Shown here piece after piece: positions 42,152 to 49,100 of a stretch of DNA of 64,000 nucleotides. The stretch lies in NCBI GenBank assembly GCA_028715505.1, contig JAQURS010000003.1:50510-114509 (forward strand), read 5' to 3'. The notes below the pieces were generated by a model. It was given only the letters and a program-made list of their open reading frames with translations, searched no databases and had not been told where the DNA came from. A program made the translations under genes and the position numbers. The DNA is from Patescibacteria group bacterium. GTDB taxonomy: Bacteria; Patescibacteriota; Patescibacteriia; 2-12-FULL-60-25. How positions within the stretch are numbered: position 1 is the stretch's first letter; every line of letters begins with the position of its first letter.

Positions 42152-42192
42152 CGCCGAGCCAGGCCTAGCCGACTACGGCGATTTTTTATTTA
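42152..42192 (+). terminator. terminator, second copy of the repeated hairpin
   Basis: CGCCG/CGGCG stem around a region containing CAGGCCTAG, then ATTTTTTATTTA. It shares core and tail with 41427-41466. Confidence 0.7.
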
Positions 42193-42198
42193 TGTGAC

Positions 42199-42227
42199 TT
42201 GATTATTCCTTAAATATCAGTAAGATT
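42199..42227 (+). promoter_or_regulatory. promoter for the formyltransferase-like gene
   Basis: TTGATT (42199-42204), 17-nt spacer, AAGATT (42222-42227). Confidence 0.45.
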
Positions 42228-42269
42228 ACGGCAGCTCATTGACCCAAACCCGTACCAAGGAGCCGGGCC

Positions 42270-43013
42270 ATGTTGAATGGAAAGCTGCGCATCGCACTTT
42301 TGATTTCAGGCGGAGGGACAACGGCCCGCGAGATCCTACGGGCTTGCAAAGTTGGTCGGTTGCCTCACGTCGAACCAGCGTTGGTAATCGCGAGCAAGCC
42401 TGAAGCTGGCGGTATCCAGAAGGCCTTAGCCGAAGGCATGGATACAAAGGATGTGATCGTCATCCGGCCGGAACGAGGTAACCCCGGTTCGCCCAAGTTC
42501 GGAGACGCGATCCTGAAAGCCTGCCGCGAACGCGAAGTACAGTTCATTGGCCAGTACGGTTGGTTGCCGGTTACGCCGCCTAACGTCATCGAGGCCTACC
42601 GCGACATGATCGTGAACCAGCATCCCGGTCCGCTCGACCCGGCTCGTCCGGGCATGGATTTCGGAGGCCCTGGCATGTACGGGCGCCGCGTCCATTGCGC
42701 ACGACTCTACTTTGTCCGATTGGTTGGTCGGGATTTTTGGACTGAAGCGGTTGTCCACCGTGTCACTCCCGAAGTTGATCGCGGAGCTGTGCTCAATGCC
42801 GCCAGAGTCGAGATCCTGCCAAAGGATGACGTGATTTCGCTTCAAGAACGCGTCTTGCCGGTTGAGCATCAAGGAACAATCGATGCCCTCGGAAGGTTTT
42901 CCGAGAGCCAAGTCACGGAGATCCAACGGGAAAAGCCCTTGATCGCCAGGCATGAGCTCGGCTATCTGGAAGAAGCGAAAAAGATAGCCATTGCTCTCTG
43001 GCCGAACGGCTGA
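42270..43013 (+). CDS. PurN-like formyltransferase family protein
   Basis: A 247-aa protein with the formyltransferase N-domain: IALLISGGGTTAREIL at the start, VNQHPGPLDP with Asn116 and His118, and VHRVTPEVDRG with Asp170. These match the catalytic Asn/His/Asp of glycinamide ribonucleotide formyltransferase. The loop around the HPG (DPARPGMDFGGPGMYGRRVH) is longer than in PurN. No purine pathway gene is nearby and the gene has its own promoter, so the substrate may differ. AAGGAG lies before the ATG. Confidence 0.75.
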   Translation: MLNGKLRIALLISGGGTTAREILRACKVGRLPHVEPALVIASKPEAGGIQKALAEGMDTKDVIVIRPERGNPGSPKFGDAILKACREREVQFIGQYGWLPVTPPNVIEAYRDMIVNQHPGPLDPARPGMDFGGPGMYGRRVHCARLYFVRLVGRDFWTEAVVHRVTPEVDRGAVLNAARVEILPKDDVISLQERVLPVEHQGTIDALGRFSESQVTEIQREKPLIARHELGYLEEAKKIAIALWPNG

Positions 43014-43022
43014 TAACTCTCA

Positions 43023-43045
43023 AGGCACGCAAGTGCCCTTTTTTT
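43023..43045 (+). terminator. terminator of the formyltransferase-like gene
   Basis: GGCAC/GTGCC stem with loop GCAA, then CTTTTTTT. Confidence 0.75.
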
Positions 43046-43128
43046 ATTGCGTCGTCGTCCGTGTAAAAAAGCAATTTATCGTAAATAATGGTATGGATCG
43101 GGGAGCGCGTCAAGGTTTGCACTGGGGA

Positions 43129-44091
43129 TTAATTAAGGGCCTTTTGCGGTCGTTTATGGGCCGCTTGATAGACTTTTTTGAAATAAGTTGGCATGAAAGC
43201 CTTGTATTTATTGAAAATCGGGTTTGGCAGATACTGGACAGACCTGATCACCTTTCGACATTGAACTGAACCGCAAGTGCATCGGACGCGCCATCGAGGA
43301 TCAGCCTCAGTAATTGAATCGTCAATTAATATCTCTTCGTCGGCTTTGATGGAACGCATGGCGACAACCTGGACTTTTTTGCGCAAACCCACGTTTGGTT
43401 TGCAGGAATGGCGCATTGACCACCAAGGGTTGTATCGCAAAGGAATCATCCAAAGATTGTATCCAAGCCCTAGCCATTTGAAGCCGATTTTATAATCAGG
43501 AGCTTTGGAATAATTTATGATAGGTCCTTTCACGGTAAAAAGCATCTCGCCTTTTTTAATTAATTTTTTTGCGAAAACAGCAAGTTTTTTATCTTTAAGT
43601 TCTCCCACGTAAACTTTTTGTTGCAGATATTCTTTACGTAAAAATGGTTGGATGTAATTTTGATATTTTCGAAAAAGTCTTTCGGGCAAGTACTGGATGC
43701 CTCGTATTACGCCCCGGCAAGAAGGGGAGTGACAACGGCAATGAATTTTCCATTGAGTTGATGATCCTTCGGTACAGGAATAATCAATAGTTATCTCTTC
43801 CCCAGCTTTAATCGTACGAAGAGCTACGACCATTGTAGTTCCTTTTAATATGGCATTTGGTTCGCAAGAGTGGTTAAGGAAGTTCCAAATATCGCCACGA
43901 TCCATTATTCGCCAAGTGTTATGTCCAATATTGAACCAGTTCATTCCAATGCGCGGGCCGGGTGGGGACGGGAATTTAATCGTTGCGCCTTTCAGCTTAA
44001 GTAAGATTTCGCCTTTTTTAAAACTTCGTTTGGCGAAGACCCCCCGTCCGGCGATGGGGGAAGATTTAATAACTAGCCAGTTTTTTTCCAT
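43129..44091 (-). CDS. protein with two tandem SET domains
   Basis: A 320-aa protein. Domain 1 (about 1-135) has GRGVFAKRSFKKGE, NFLNHSCEPN (about 68-77), GEEITIDYS and a post-SET Cys group (HCRCHSPSCRGVI). Domain 2 (about 155-300) has AVFAKKLIKKGE, SMRHSCKPN, DEEILIDDS and CTCGSVQCRKVI. In domain 2 the NHS Asn and the DY Tyr are replaced (RHS, DD), so it may be inactive and bind instead. SET proteins are lysine methyltransferases that use S-adenosylmethionine. The start is 1 nt after the MFS stop, same operon. Substrate unknown. Confidence 0.85.
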   Translation of the reverse strand: MEKNWLVIKSSPIAGRGVFAKRSFKKGEILLKLKGATIKFPSPPGPRIGMNWFNIGHNTWRIMDRGDIWNFLNHSCEPNAILKGTTMVVALRTIKAGEEITIDYSCTEGSSTQWKIHCRCHSPSCRGVIRGIQYLPERLFRKYQNYIQPFLRKEYLQQKVYVGELKDKKLAVFAKKLIKKGEMLFTVKGPIINYSKAPDYKIGFKWLGLGYNLWMIPLRYNPWWSMRHSCKPNVGLRKKVQVVAMRSIKADEEILIDDSITEADPRWRVRCTCGSVQCRKVIRSVQYLPNPIFNKYKAFMPTYFKKVYQAAHKRPQKALN

Positions 44092-44092
44092 T

Positions 44093-45367
44093 TTACGATT
44101 TATGTCTTAGCCGGTGGGGTTTAAGCGGTAAATCAGGCATGGGAAGGACGCTCGAAGGCTGGCCCCGCGTCATGAATTGATAGATTACCCAAACCACGAA
44201 AATAGGCAACGCTCCCGCCGCGATCGTCCAAGTCGGGCCGTAGATTTCATAGACGACTCCGGCGACCATGGGGCCGATGGCCCAACCGAGGTCGTCGAAG
44301 AGATTAATGACGCCGGCAATCGCGCCGTCGCTCGCGTGATTCCTGTCCAAAGCGTGGAGCCAGGACCAAAGCGAAAGGCCGGCCATTTCATCGCCCGTAG
44401 TGGCCAGAAATCCGAAAATCAGGAATAGCCATCCGAAGTTGAATCCAAGAAGCAGTCCGGAAACCGCGAAGATAAGAAGCCCGAAAAAAACTAGCACTCT
44501 TTTGTTGGCTTTATCAGCCAGGTTTCCAAGCAGGAATCCCAGTGAGACGACGGCGAAATCAAAAATTCCCAAACCCAAACCCAACAAACCGCCTTGGGCC
44601 TGGTGCGCGATGACAAGCGGCACCACGAACCAGATAATTCCGTAAAAAGTCGAAGCCGCCAGGTTAAGTAATAGGAGCATGGAGCTGGCGGGGTTAAGTT
44701 GCTTCATGGTCTTCAACAAGGTCGGAATGTAATGGCGTTTGATGTAATAGTGTTGGGTCGGGATCTTCATCTCAGCATGGACCGAAGCCGTGTCCTTAGG
44801 GCAGAAGAAAAGCATGAGCAAGGCCACGCACAAAATCGCGAAGAGGATGAAGCCAATCTGTTGGGGAGCCATGAAGAGGGCGAATGGCAAAACAGCCGTT
44901 GAAAGCACGACGCCGATCGATCCAAAAACATCGCGCCAAGAGATGAACCAGCCCGCGTGGACCTTAGGAGCTTGCGAAAGGATGTAGGCGTTGATTCCAG
45001 GATTGAAAAAAAGCCAGCCCATGGTGCTCATGATCAGGCTCAATACGTAAGTCGTGCGCGAGAGCCCTAACATAAAACAGACCGCCGCGATCAGGAACAT
45101 GATCGTGGTGAATTTAAGCAACTTCAAATAACCATAACGGTCGAGCCAATAACCGGCTGGCACGTCCAAGAGCAACTGGACAAAAGCTCCGCCGCCGATT
45201 AATAGCCCGACGGCCCAAAGAGGCAAAAGTTTTTCGCCGAGCGGAGAGATGACCGAAAAATGCAGACCGCCTCCAAATTTGAAAAAGATCAGGAAGATCC
45301 AAAAGGGGAGGAAACGCCAAAAGATATGCGAAGAAAAGATCTTTTTCGTATTGAATGAGCCGCTCAT
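44093..45367 (-). CDS. MFS transporter
   Basis: A 424-aa protein with about 12 hydrophobic helices. DVPAGYWLDRYGYLKLLK carries the loop 2-3 motif (G-x-x-x-D-R-x-G); a second-half counterpart is LLGNLADKANKRVLVFFG. Substrate not predictable. Operon partner of the SET protein. A TATAAT box lies 11 nt before the ATG. Confidence 0.85.
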   Translation of the reverse strand: MSGSFNTKKIFSSHIFWRFLPFWIFLIFFKFGGGLHFSVISPLGEKLLPLWAVGLLIGGGAFVQLLLDVPAGYWLDRYGYLKLLKFTTIMFLIAAVCFMLGLSRTTYVLSLIMSTMGWLFFNPGINAYILSQAPKVHAGWFISWRDVFGSIGVVLSTAVLPFALFMAPQQIGFILFAILCVALLMLFFCPKDTASVHAEMKIPTQHYYIKRHYIPTLLKTMKQLNPASSMLLLLNLAASTFYGIIWFVVPLVIAHQAQGGLLGLGLGIFDFAVVSLGFLLGNLADKANKRVLVFFGLLIFAVSGLLLGFNFGWLFLIFGFLATTGDEMAGLSLWSWLHALDRNHASDGAIAGVINLFDDLGWAIGPMVAGVVYEIYGPTWTIAAGALPIFVVWVIYQFMTRGQPSSVLPMPDLPLKPHRLRHKS

Positions 45368-45378
45368 AATCGACCTGT

Positions 45379-45384
45379 ATTATA
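45379..45384 (-). promoter_or_regulatory. -10 box of the MFS-SET operon, near-leaderless
   Basis: TATAAT on the minus strand, 11 nt before the ATG at 45367. Confidence 0.55.
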
Positions 45385-45390
45385 TGCAAA

Positions 45391-45417
45391 AAACCGCCTT
45401 AACTCAAGCGGTTTTTT
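45391..45417 (-). terminator. terminator of tRNA-Arg
   Basis: ACCGC-CTT and AAG-CGGT arms with loop AACTC, flanked by A- and T-runs on both sides. Confidence 0.65.
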
Positions 45418-45420
45418 ACG

Positions 45421-45497
45421 TGGTGCGACCAGGACGATTTGAACGTCCGACCTCCTCCTTCGCAGGGAGGCGCTCTATCCAGCTGAGCTATGGCCGC
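45421..45497 (-). tRNA. tRNA-Arg (GCG)
   Basis: A 77-nt cloverleaf, acceptor GCGGCCA/TGGTCGC, encoded CCA, anticodon loop CTGCGAA, T-loop TTCAAAT. It reads CGC with an unmodified G34, which is unusual since most bacteria read CGN with ACG. Confidence 0.9.
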
Positions 45498-45508
45498 TTA
45501 CCTTCCTT

Positions 45509-46015
45509 TTATATCCGGAACAGCCGCCCAACGATATCAGAAAAATGCTCATCGCGCAAGACTAGGTTCTCGGGCAGGTATTTAAGCAGATGCTGGCGGA
45601 TGGCGATTGGGTCTTCGCCTTCCAAAAACACCTTAAGCCGGGGCTTGAAGCTGTATTTACGCTCTAAATAGAGGACTTTGGTAAAAGGAGGGTGATAGAT
45701 GATGGAAAAATTGTGGATTTTATCGAAGGGCACGAAATTACCGTCCATGACAATGCCATTTGGGCCAATTTGGACTAATACATGGTTTGGCGCCTCGTTG
45801 CCGGCCAACATCAATATCACGGCGCTGATCAGGATGATTAAGGCGAACAAGTAATTGGCCGCCCAAATGCCGTAAATCACGCAGGCCAGGGTCAATAAGC
45901 TCACGACCAAGTACCAATTAGGCGTCCTTTCGTGATGCTCGTGTTCGGGCATTTCCCAAACAAAAAGATCCTGCGATTCCGCGATCTTACGCAAAGTTTC
46001 AGGCGTGTAAGCCAT
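45509..46015 (-). CDS. small membrane protein with PH-like domain, 168 aa
   Basis: An acidic, His-rich N terminus (EMPEHEHHERTPNWY), two adjacent helices (LVVSLLTLACVIYGIWA; LFALIILISAVILMLAG), then a beta-rich C-terminal domain (VLVQIGPNGIVMDGNFVPF, NFSIIYHP, LKVFLEGED) like bacterial PH domains. Such proteins are frequent in Patescibacteria. Function unknown. Confidence 0.75.
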   Translation of the reverse strand: MAYTPETLRKIAESQDLFVWEMPEHEHHERTPNWYLVVSLLTLACVIYGIWAANYLFALIILISAVILMLAGNEAPNHVLVQIGPNGIVMDGNFVPFDKIHNFSIIYHPPFTKVLYLERKYSFKPRLKVFLEGEDPIAIRQHLLKYLPENLVLRDEHFSDIVGRLFRI

Positions 46016-46023
46016 ATGGGATC

Positions 46024-46029
46024 ATTATA
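46024..46029 (-). promoter_or_regulatory. -10 box of the 45509-46015 gene, near-leaderless
   Basis: TATAAT on the minus strand, 8 nt before the ATG at 46015. Confidence 0.55.
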
Positions 46030-46055
46030 ACATAGTTGAACAGGATCCGCAGTCC

Positions 46056-46084
46056 TCGACAAAAGCGGGCTTTTAGGCTAAGCT
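46056..46084 (+). promoter_or_regulatory. promoter of tRNA-Ser(TGA)
   Basis: TCGACA (46056-46061), 17-nt spacer, TAAGCT (46079-46084), 17 nt before the tRNA. Confidence 0.5.
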
Positions 46085-46101
46085 ACGCACACAATTTGTC
46101 A

Positions 46102-46191
46102 GGAGAGGTGGCAGAGTGGTCTAATGCACCGGACTTGAAATCCGGCGTGGCCGCAAGGTCACCGTGAGTTCGAATCTCACCCTCTCCGCCA
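46102..46191 (+). tRNA. tRNA-Ser (TGA)
   Basis: A 90-nt class II tRNA: acceptor GGAGAGG/CCTCTCC, discriminator G, encoded CCA, anticodon loop TTGAAAT, long variable arm (CGTGGCCGCAAGGTCACC). Confidence 0.95.
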
Positions 46192-46229
46192 AAAGCAAAA
46201 GGACCGGTGCAGCTGGTCTTTTTGCTTTT
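46192..46229 (+). terminator. terminator of tRNA-Ser(TGA)
   Basis: AAAAGCAAAA-GGACC and GGTC-TTTTTGCTTTT arms around a short loop; it starts at the base after CCA. Confidence 0.7.
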
Positions 46230-46292
46230 GTGGGTGGGATTCGAAGGGACCTGGCTTGCCTTTGGGAAATTCGCAGATTAAAATGGAAACAT

Positions 46293-46799
46293 ATGCCAAA
46301 ATACATGGAGAATCCTTCAATACCGCAAATAGCTGACCAGGAACCTCATCATGATGAGAACTCTGGCGATAAAACGCGAATGTCATTTGATGAAATACTA
46401 GAAGGCTTCAGATCCTCTTTTAAATCTTGGGAAATCGAGGCTGTTGATTATTACCTTGATGATGATCCGCTCAAATCACAAACTGAAGCCATCATTAGCG
46501 CCTTTAAATTCAAGAAGTTCGACCGTTTTCTCAACCCCGAAACCCGCATGTTCGAAAAGCCTGATGAGGAATGGATAAAGGATGAGATTTTTAATATCAG
46601 GTATCCCAATGCTTTAGGCCATCCGCAAAAAGGTCATTTCGCCGTGGTGGCAGATTCAGTGAACCCAATTGGAAAGGTGACTGGTTTCGGGTGGGTCGAA
46701 TCTTTCGAGGACAAGTATGATGCCGAACGCTGCGCGTACATCATTCGTCGGATCAATCCCGCGCACAATCCCGCGGTCGTGGACAATTCAGAATGGTAA
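46293..46799 (+). CDS. hypothetical protein, 168 aa
   Basis: The ATG at 46293 (or 46305) is used; the frame is open to inside the tRNA. The N terminus is polar and His-rich (IADQEPHHDENSGD). The middle is helical (FDEILEGFRSSFKSWEIEAVDYYL, quoted in part). The C-terminal half has beta-type segments (GHFAVVADSVNPIGKVTGFG). No family recognised. Confidence 0.6.
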   Translation: MPKYMENPSIPQIADQEPHHDENSGDKTRMSFDEILEGFRSSFKSWEIEAVDYYLDDDPLKSQTEAIISAFKFKKFDRFLNPETRMFEKPDEEWIKDEIFNIRYPNALGHPQKGHFAVVADSVNPIGKVTGFGWVESFEDKYDAERCAYIIRRINPAHNPAVVDNSEW

Positions 46800-46840
46800 G
46801 GCTGAATAATCTCAAAATTACTGATATTCGTAGTTAAATA

Positions 46841-46883
46841 AAAAACCCGTGACAGGGGATGGCGAGGGTGCCGTTGTCACGGG
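46841..46883 (-). terminator. terminator of the 46903-47283 gene
   Basis: Minus strand CCCGTGACA and TGTCACGGG arms (9 bp perfect), then TTTTTTATTTA. Confidence 0.8.
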
Positions 46884-46902
46884 CGATGAGATTGCCGAGC
46901 TT

Positions 46903-47283
46903 CTAGAGCTTGAGGACGAACGTTCCTTTGGACTCCGTCAACCTGCCAGACTGGCCATGCGTTGTGCAGCCGAGAGCTTCGGAGACCCGGCCCGGTCCAT
47001 TGAACACGTCGCCGTTGATGCTGATCTTTTTGACCAAGATGCAGCCACCGGCGTCCATGCCGTCTCGACACGCGATGAGAAAGAGGATTCCCCCGCGGTA
47101 CCTGGGAAGGTAGACGCCTCCCGGTTGCATCGAGATGATCGGGCTGTAGAGCGGAGTGTCGTTATCGCTGCGAGAGTAACCCTTTGCCTCGAGGATTTCG
47201 GCTTCCAAGCCGCCGATACGTATTTTCTTACCGACGGCCGACTTGGCTGCGCTGACGAAATTCTGATGGAAAAAAGCATTCAT
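46903..47283 (-). CDS. short methylpurine-DNA-glycosylase (MPG)-like protein, 126 aa
   Basis: The order of motifs resembles the AAG/MPG fold: AKSAVGKKIRIGG, then AEILEAKGYSRSDND (the position of ETEAY-x-G-x-x-D), MQPGGVYLPRYRGGILFLIA (the position of GG-x-Y-V-Y ... G), CILVKKI and GPGRVSEALG (the position of GPG-K-L-x-x-A-L-G). It is much shorter than the usual 190-200 aa, and the catalytic Glu context and the later Arg are altered, so it may be a diverged or non-catalytic base binder. AAGGAG precedes the ATG. It neighbours the HTH-repeat and SNF2 genes. Confidence 0.55.
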   Translation of the reverse strand: MNAFFHQNFVSAAKSAVGKKIRIGGLEAEILEAKGYSRSDNDTPLYSPIISMQPGGVYLPRYRGGILFLIACRDGMDAGGCILVKKISINGDVFNGPGRVSEALGCTTHGQSGRLTESKGTFVLKL

Positions 47284-47319
47284 TTGGTGCTCCTTGTGTG
47301 GGTCTGTTGGTGCTGCTCT

Positions 47320-47348
47320 GGATTACACCAGATATGCGGTTTTGTCAA
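47320..47348 (-). promoter_or_regulatory. promoter for the MPG-like gene
   Basis: Minus strand TTGACA (47348-47343), 17-nt spacer, TAATCC (47325-47320). Confidence 0.55.
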
Positions 47349-47351
47349 TAT

Positions 47352-47381
47352 AAAAACGCGCCTCGAGAGTCTCGACGCGCG
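47352..47381 (-). terminator. terminator of the HTH-repeat gene
   Basis: Minus strand CGCGCGTCGAGA and TCGAGGCGCG arms with a short loop, then TTTTTATATT. It ends 3 bp from the -35 of the next promoter. Confidence 0.75.
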
Positions 47382-47385
47382 TGAG

Positions 47386-48903
47386 TTAGCGAAGGAGCTT
47401 AGTGAAGGCAGAAGTGCTGCCGCTTTGCTTGAAAGCCGCGACCGCACTCGTGAACCTTTGTTCCGTCCAGCGGGTAGTGATCGCCTTCCAGAGATCGTCC
47501 GACACGATGTCCTTGCGCTTCTTCCGAAGCACCTTCAGGACCTTGGCCATGACTGGCGCGTGGCTCGTAAGGACGGCCTTGGCGACTGGGTGGGCGGGAC
47601 GCTTTTTGGCAATCAAGTCGGCGCAGACTCGTTGGAGGTCTGAAAGGGAATAGAAGAGCTCGAGTCTGCCAACGTGGGTTTTAGCATAGAGTTTCCGACA
47701 GCTGCTAGCTCGCTTGGTTACGGTTTGCGCGTTTACTCCTAAAAGCTTAGCCAAGGGGATTCTCAATCCCCAAGTTTCTCCACCAAGCTTGAAATACCCA
47801 GTTCGGTTGGCCTGAGGCGCATTTAAGTAATCGCTACAAGCCTTCGTCACATCGGAAAGAGGGTAGAAGGTTACAGGTCGTCCTTTGTTTGTTTTTCCGA
47901 CCAGTTTTCTACATGAACCGATTTTTTCAGCAATCCTTTGCCTATGTAGACCCAGTCGTTTAGCCAATGCTATTTTCGTTCCCCATATTTCCCTGCCATG
48001 CTTAAAGAATCCAGTCCGGTCGGCCAGTGGGGCGTTCAAGAGTCCCTTGCAGGCTCTCTTTATATCCGAAAGTGCATAGAAAGCGGCTTGTGCTCCTCTG
48101 GGATCGATTCCGGTACGAGAACGGCAGGTAGGAGCATGCTTGTATATGCACTGACTACAAAGCCGTAATTTCCGGGAAAGCGAAGGTACCGTTCCCCATA
48201 CCTCACCATCGATTTTAAAGAAGCCGTTACTCTTCGCTTGAGGAAACTTCTTAAGTAGTGACGCGCAGGTTTCTCTTACATCGGACAGTGCATAAAAGGT
48301 TTGAGGTCGGCCACTACGATCGAAGGCTACTCGCTGCCTGAGCTCACGCGCTTTTTTTTCAATTGGCTTTCTTCCAATTTTCAGAGACTCGCAGATCGCG
48401 TACAGAGTTCCCCATTCTTCATTCTCTAGCGATATGAAGCCATCCTTACCGGCTTTGGGCAGGTCTTGTTTGAAGACGGCGCAGGCTTTTTCCATATCCG
48501 AGAGAGAGTAAAAAACAACATGGTTGCCCTGGTTCACTCTGCCCATTAGATGTCTACATTTCTTACGATTTCGAGCCACAGGCTTTCCGCCAATCTCCAA
48601 CTTTGCGGCTATTGCGCTAACAGTACCCCACGCCTCACCGTCAGCCACGAAGAAACCGCTTTTATCTGCCTGCGGCAAGGGCTCAAGTAGCTTTTTGAAC
48701 TCGTCCAGCTTTCCGGATTTCTCGAATCGCTTAAGGGCCCGTTCCAAGTCGTTTGCAGACCAACGCTGGAGAATGTTCTCCCAGAGTGAGTCGCTGGTGA
48801 TATCCCGGTGCGTTTTTCGAAGTGCACGAAGCACAGCGACAAGGCGCGGCGCTTGCTTGACCAAATCCTCTCGGGAGAGGCTGGTCTTCTTGATGTTGAT
48901 CAT
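47386..48903 (-). CDS. protein of five HTH-like repeats with matching end domains
   Basis: A 505-aa protein; the ATG at 48903 has AAGGAGAGG upstream. Residues about 76-433 are five repeats of about 72 aa, each with GFF-x(4)-GE-x-WGT, a helix pair like an HTH (IALAKRLGLHRQRIAEKI), CRKL-x-GK, GR-x-x-TFY-x-LSD and AC-x-x-L. N-terminal (about 10-75) and C-terminal (about 445-505) domains resemble each other: VAVLRALRKTHRDITSDSLW and AKVLKVLRKKRKDIVSDDLW. This is a modular array with caps, probably nucleic-acid-binding. I know of no described family. It is divergent from the SNF2-methyltransferase gene across a shared 200-bp promoter region. Confidence 0.75.
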   Translation of the reverse strand: MINIKKTSLSREDLVKQAPRLVAVLRALRKTHRDITSDSLWENILQRWSANDLERALKRFEKSGKLDEFKKLLEPLPQADKSGFFVADGEAWGTVSAIAAKLEIGGKPVARNRKKCRHLMGRVNQGNHVVFYSLSDMEKACAVFKQDLPKAGKDGFISLENEEWGTLYAICESLKIGRKPIEKKARELRQRVAFDRSGRPQTFYALSDVRETCASLLKKFPQAKSNGFFKIDGEVWGTVPSLSRKLRLCSQCIYKHAPTCRSRTGIDPRGAQAAFYALSDIKRACKGLLNAPLADRTGFFKHGREIWGTKIALAKRLGLHRQRIAEKIGSCRKLVGKTNKGRPVTFYPLSDVTKACSDYLNAPQANRTGYFKLGGETWGLRIPLAKLLGVNAQTVTKRASSCRKLYAKTHVGRLELFYSLSDLQRVCADLIAKKRPAHPVAKAVLTSHAPVMAKVLKVLRKKRKDIVSDDLWKAITTRWTEQRFTSAVAAFKQSGSTSAFTKLLR

Positions 48904-48937
48904 GAACCTCTCCTTGGTTGTCGATGAACAGTATGTA

Positions 48938-48966
48938 AACATAGCCAAAAATTGAGTTTTTGTCAA
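48938..48966 (-). promoter_or_regulatory. promoter for the HTH-repeat gene
   Basis: Minus strand TTGACA (48966-48961), 17-nt spacer, TATGTT (48943-48938). Confidence 0.65.
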
Positions 48967-49014
48967 GGATGCTCAGTTACGAAAAATTATCTCGATATGT
49001 GAGCCTTAATGTGA

Positions 49015-49043
49015 TTGACATTTAGGCTAAGACATGCTAAAAA
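49015..49043 (+). promoter_or_regulatory. promoter for the SNF2-methyltransferase gene
   Basis: TTGACA (49015-49020), 17-nt spacer, TAAAAA (49038-49043). It is back to back with 48938-48966, 48 bp apart. Confidence 0.6.
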
Positions 49044-49100
49044 AGGCCGTTAGGCAATTTGGCCTGACACGCGGTCTTTACAGTCAAACAGGAGGCTTCC

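Noticed and set aside
46849-47643. 264-codon plus-strand frame
   Set aside because: It lies opposite the MPG-like and HTH-repeat genes, crosses their promoter and terminators, and has no start signal or natural composition.
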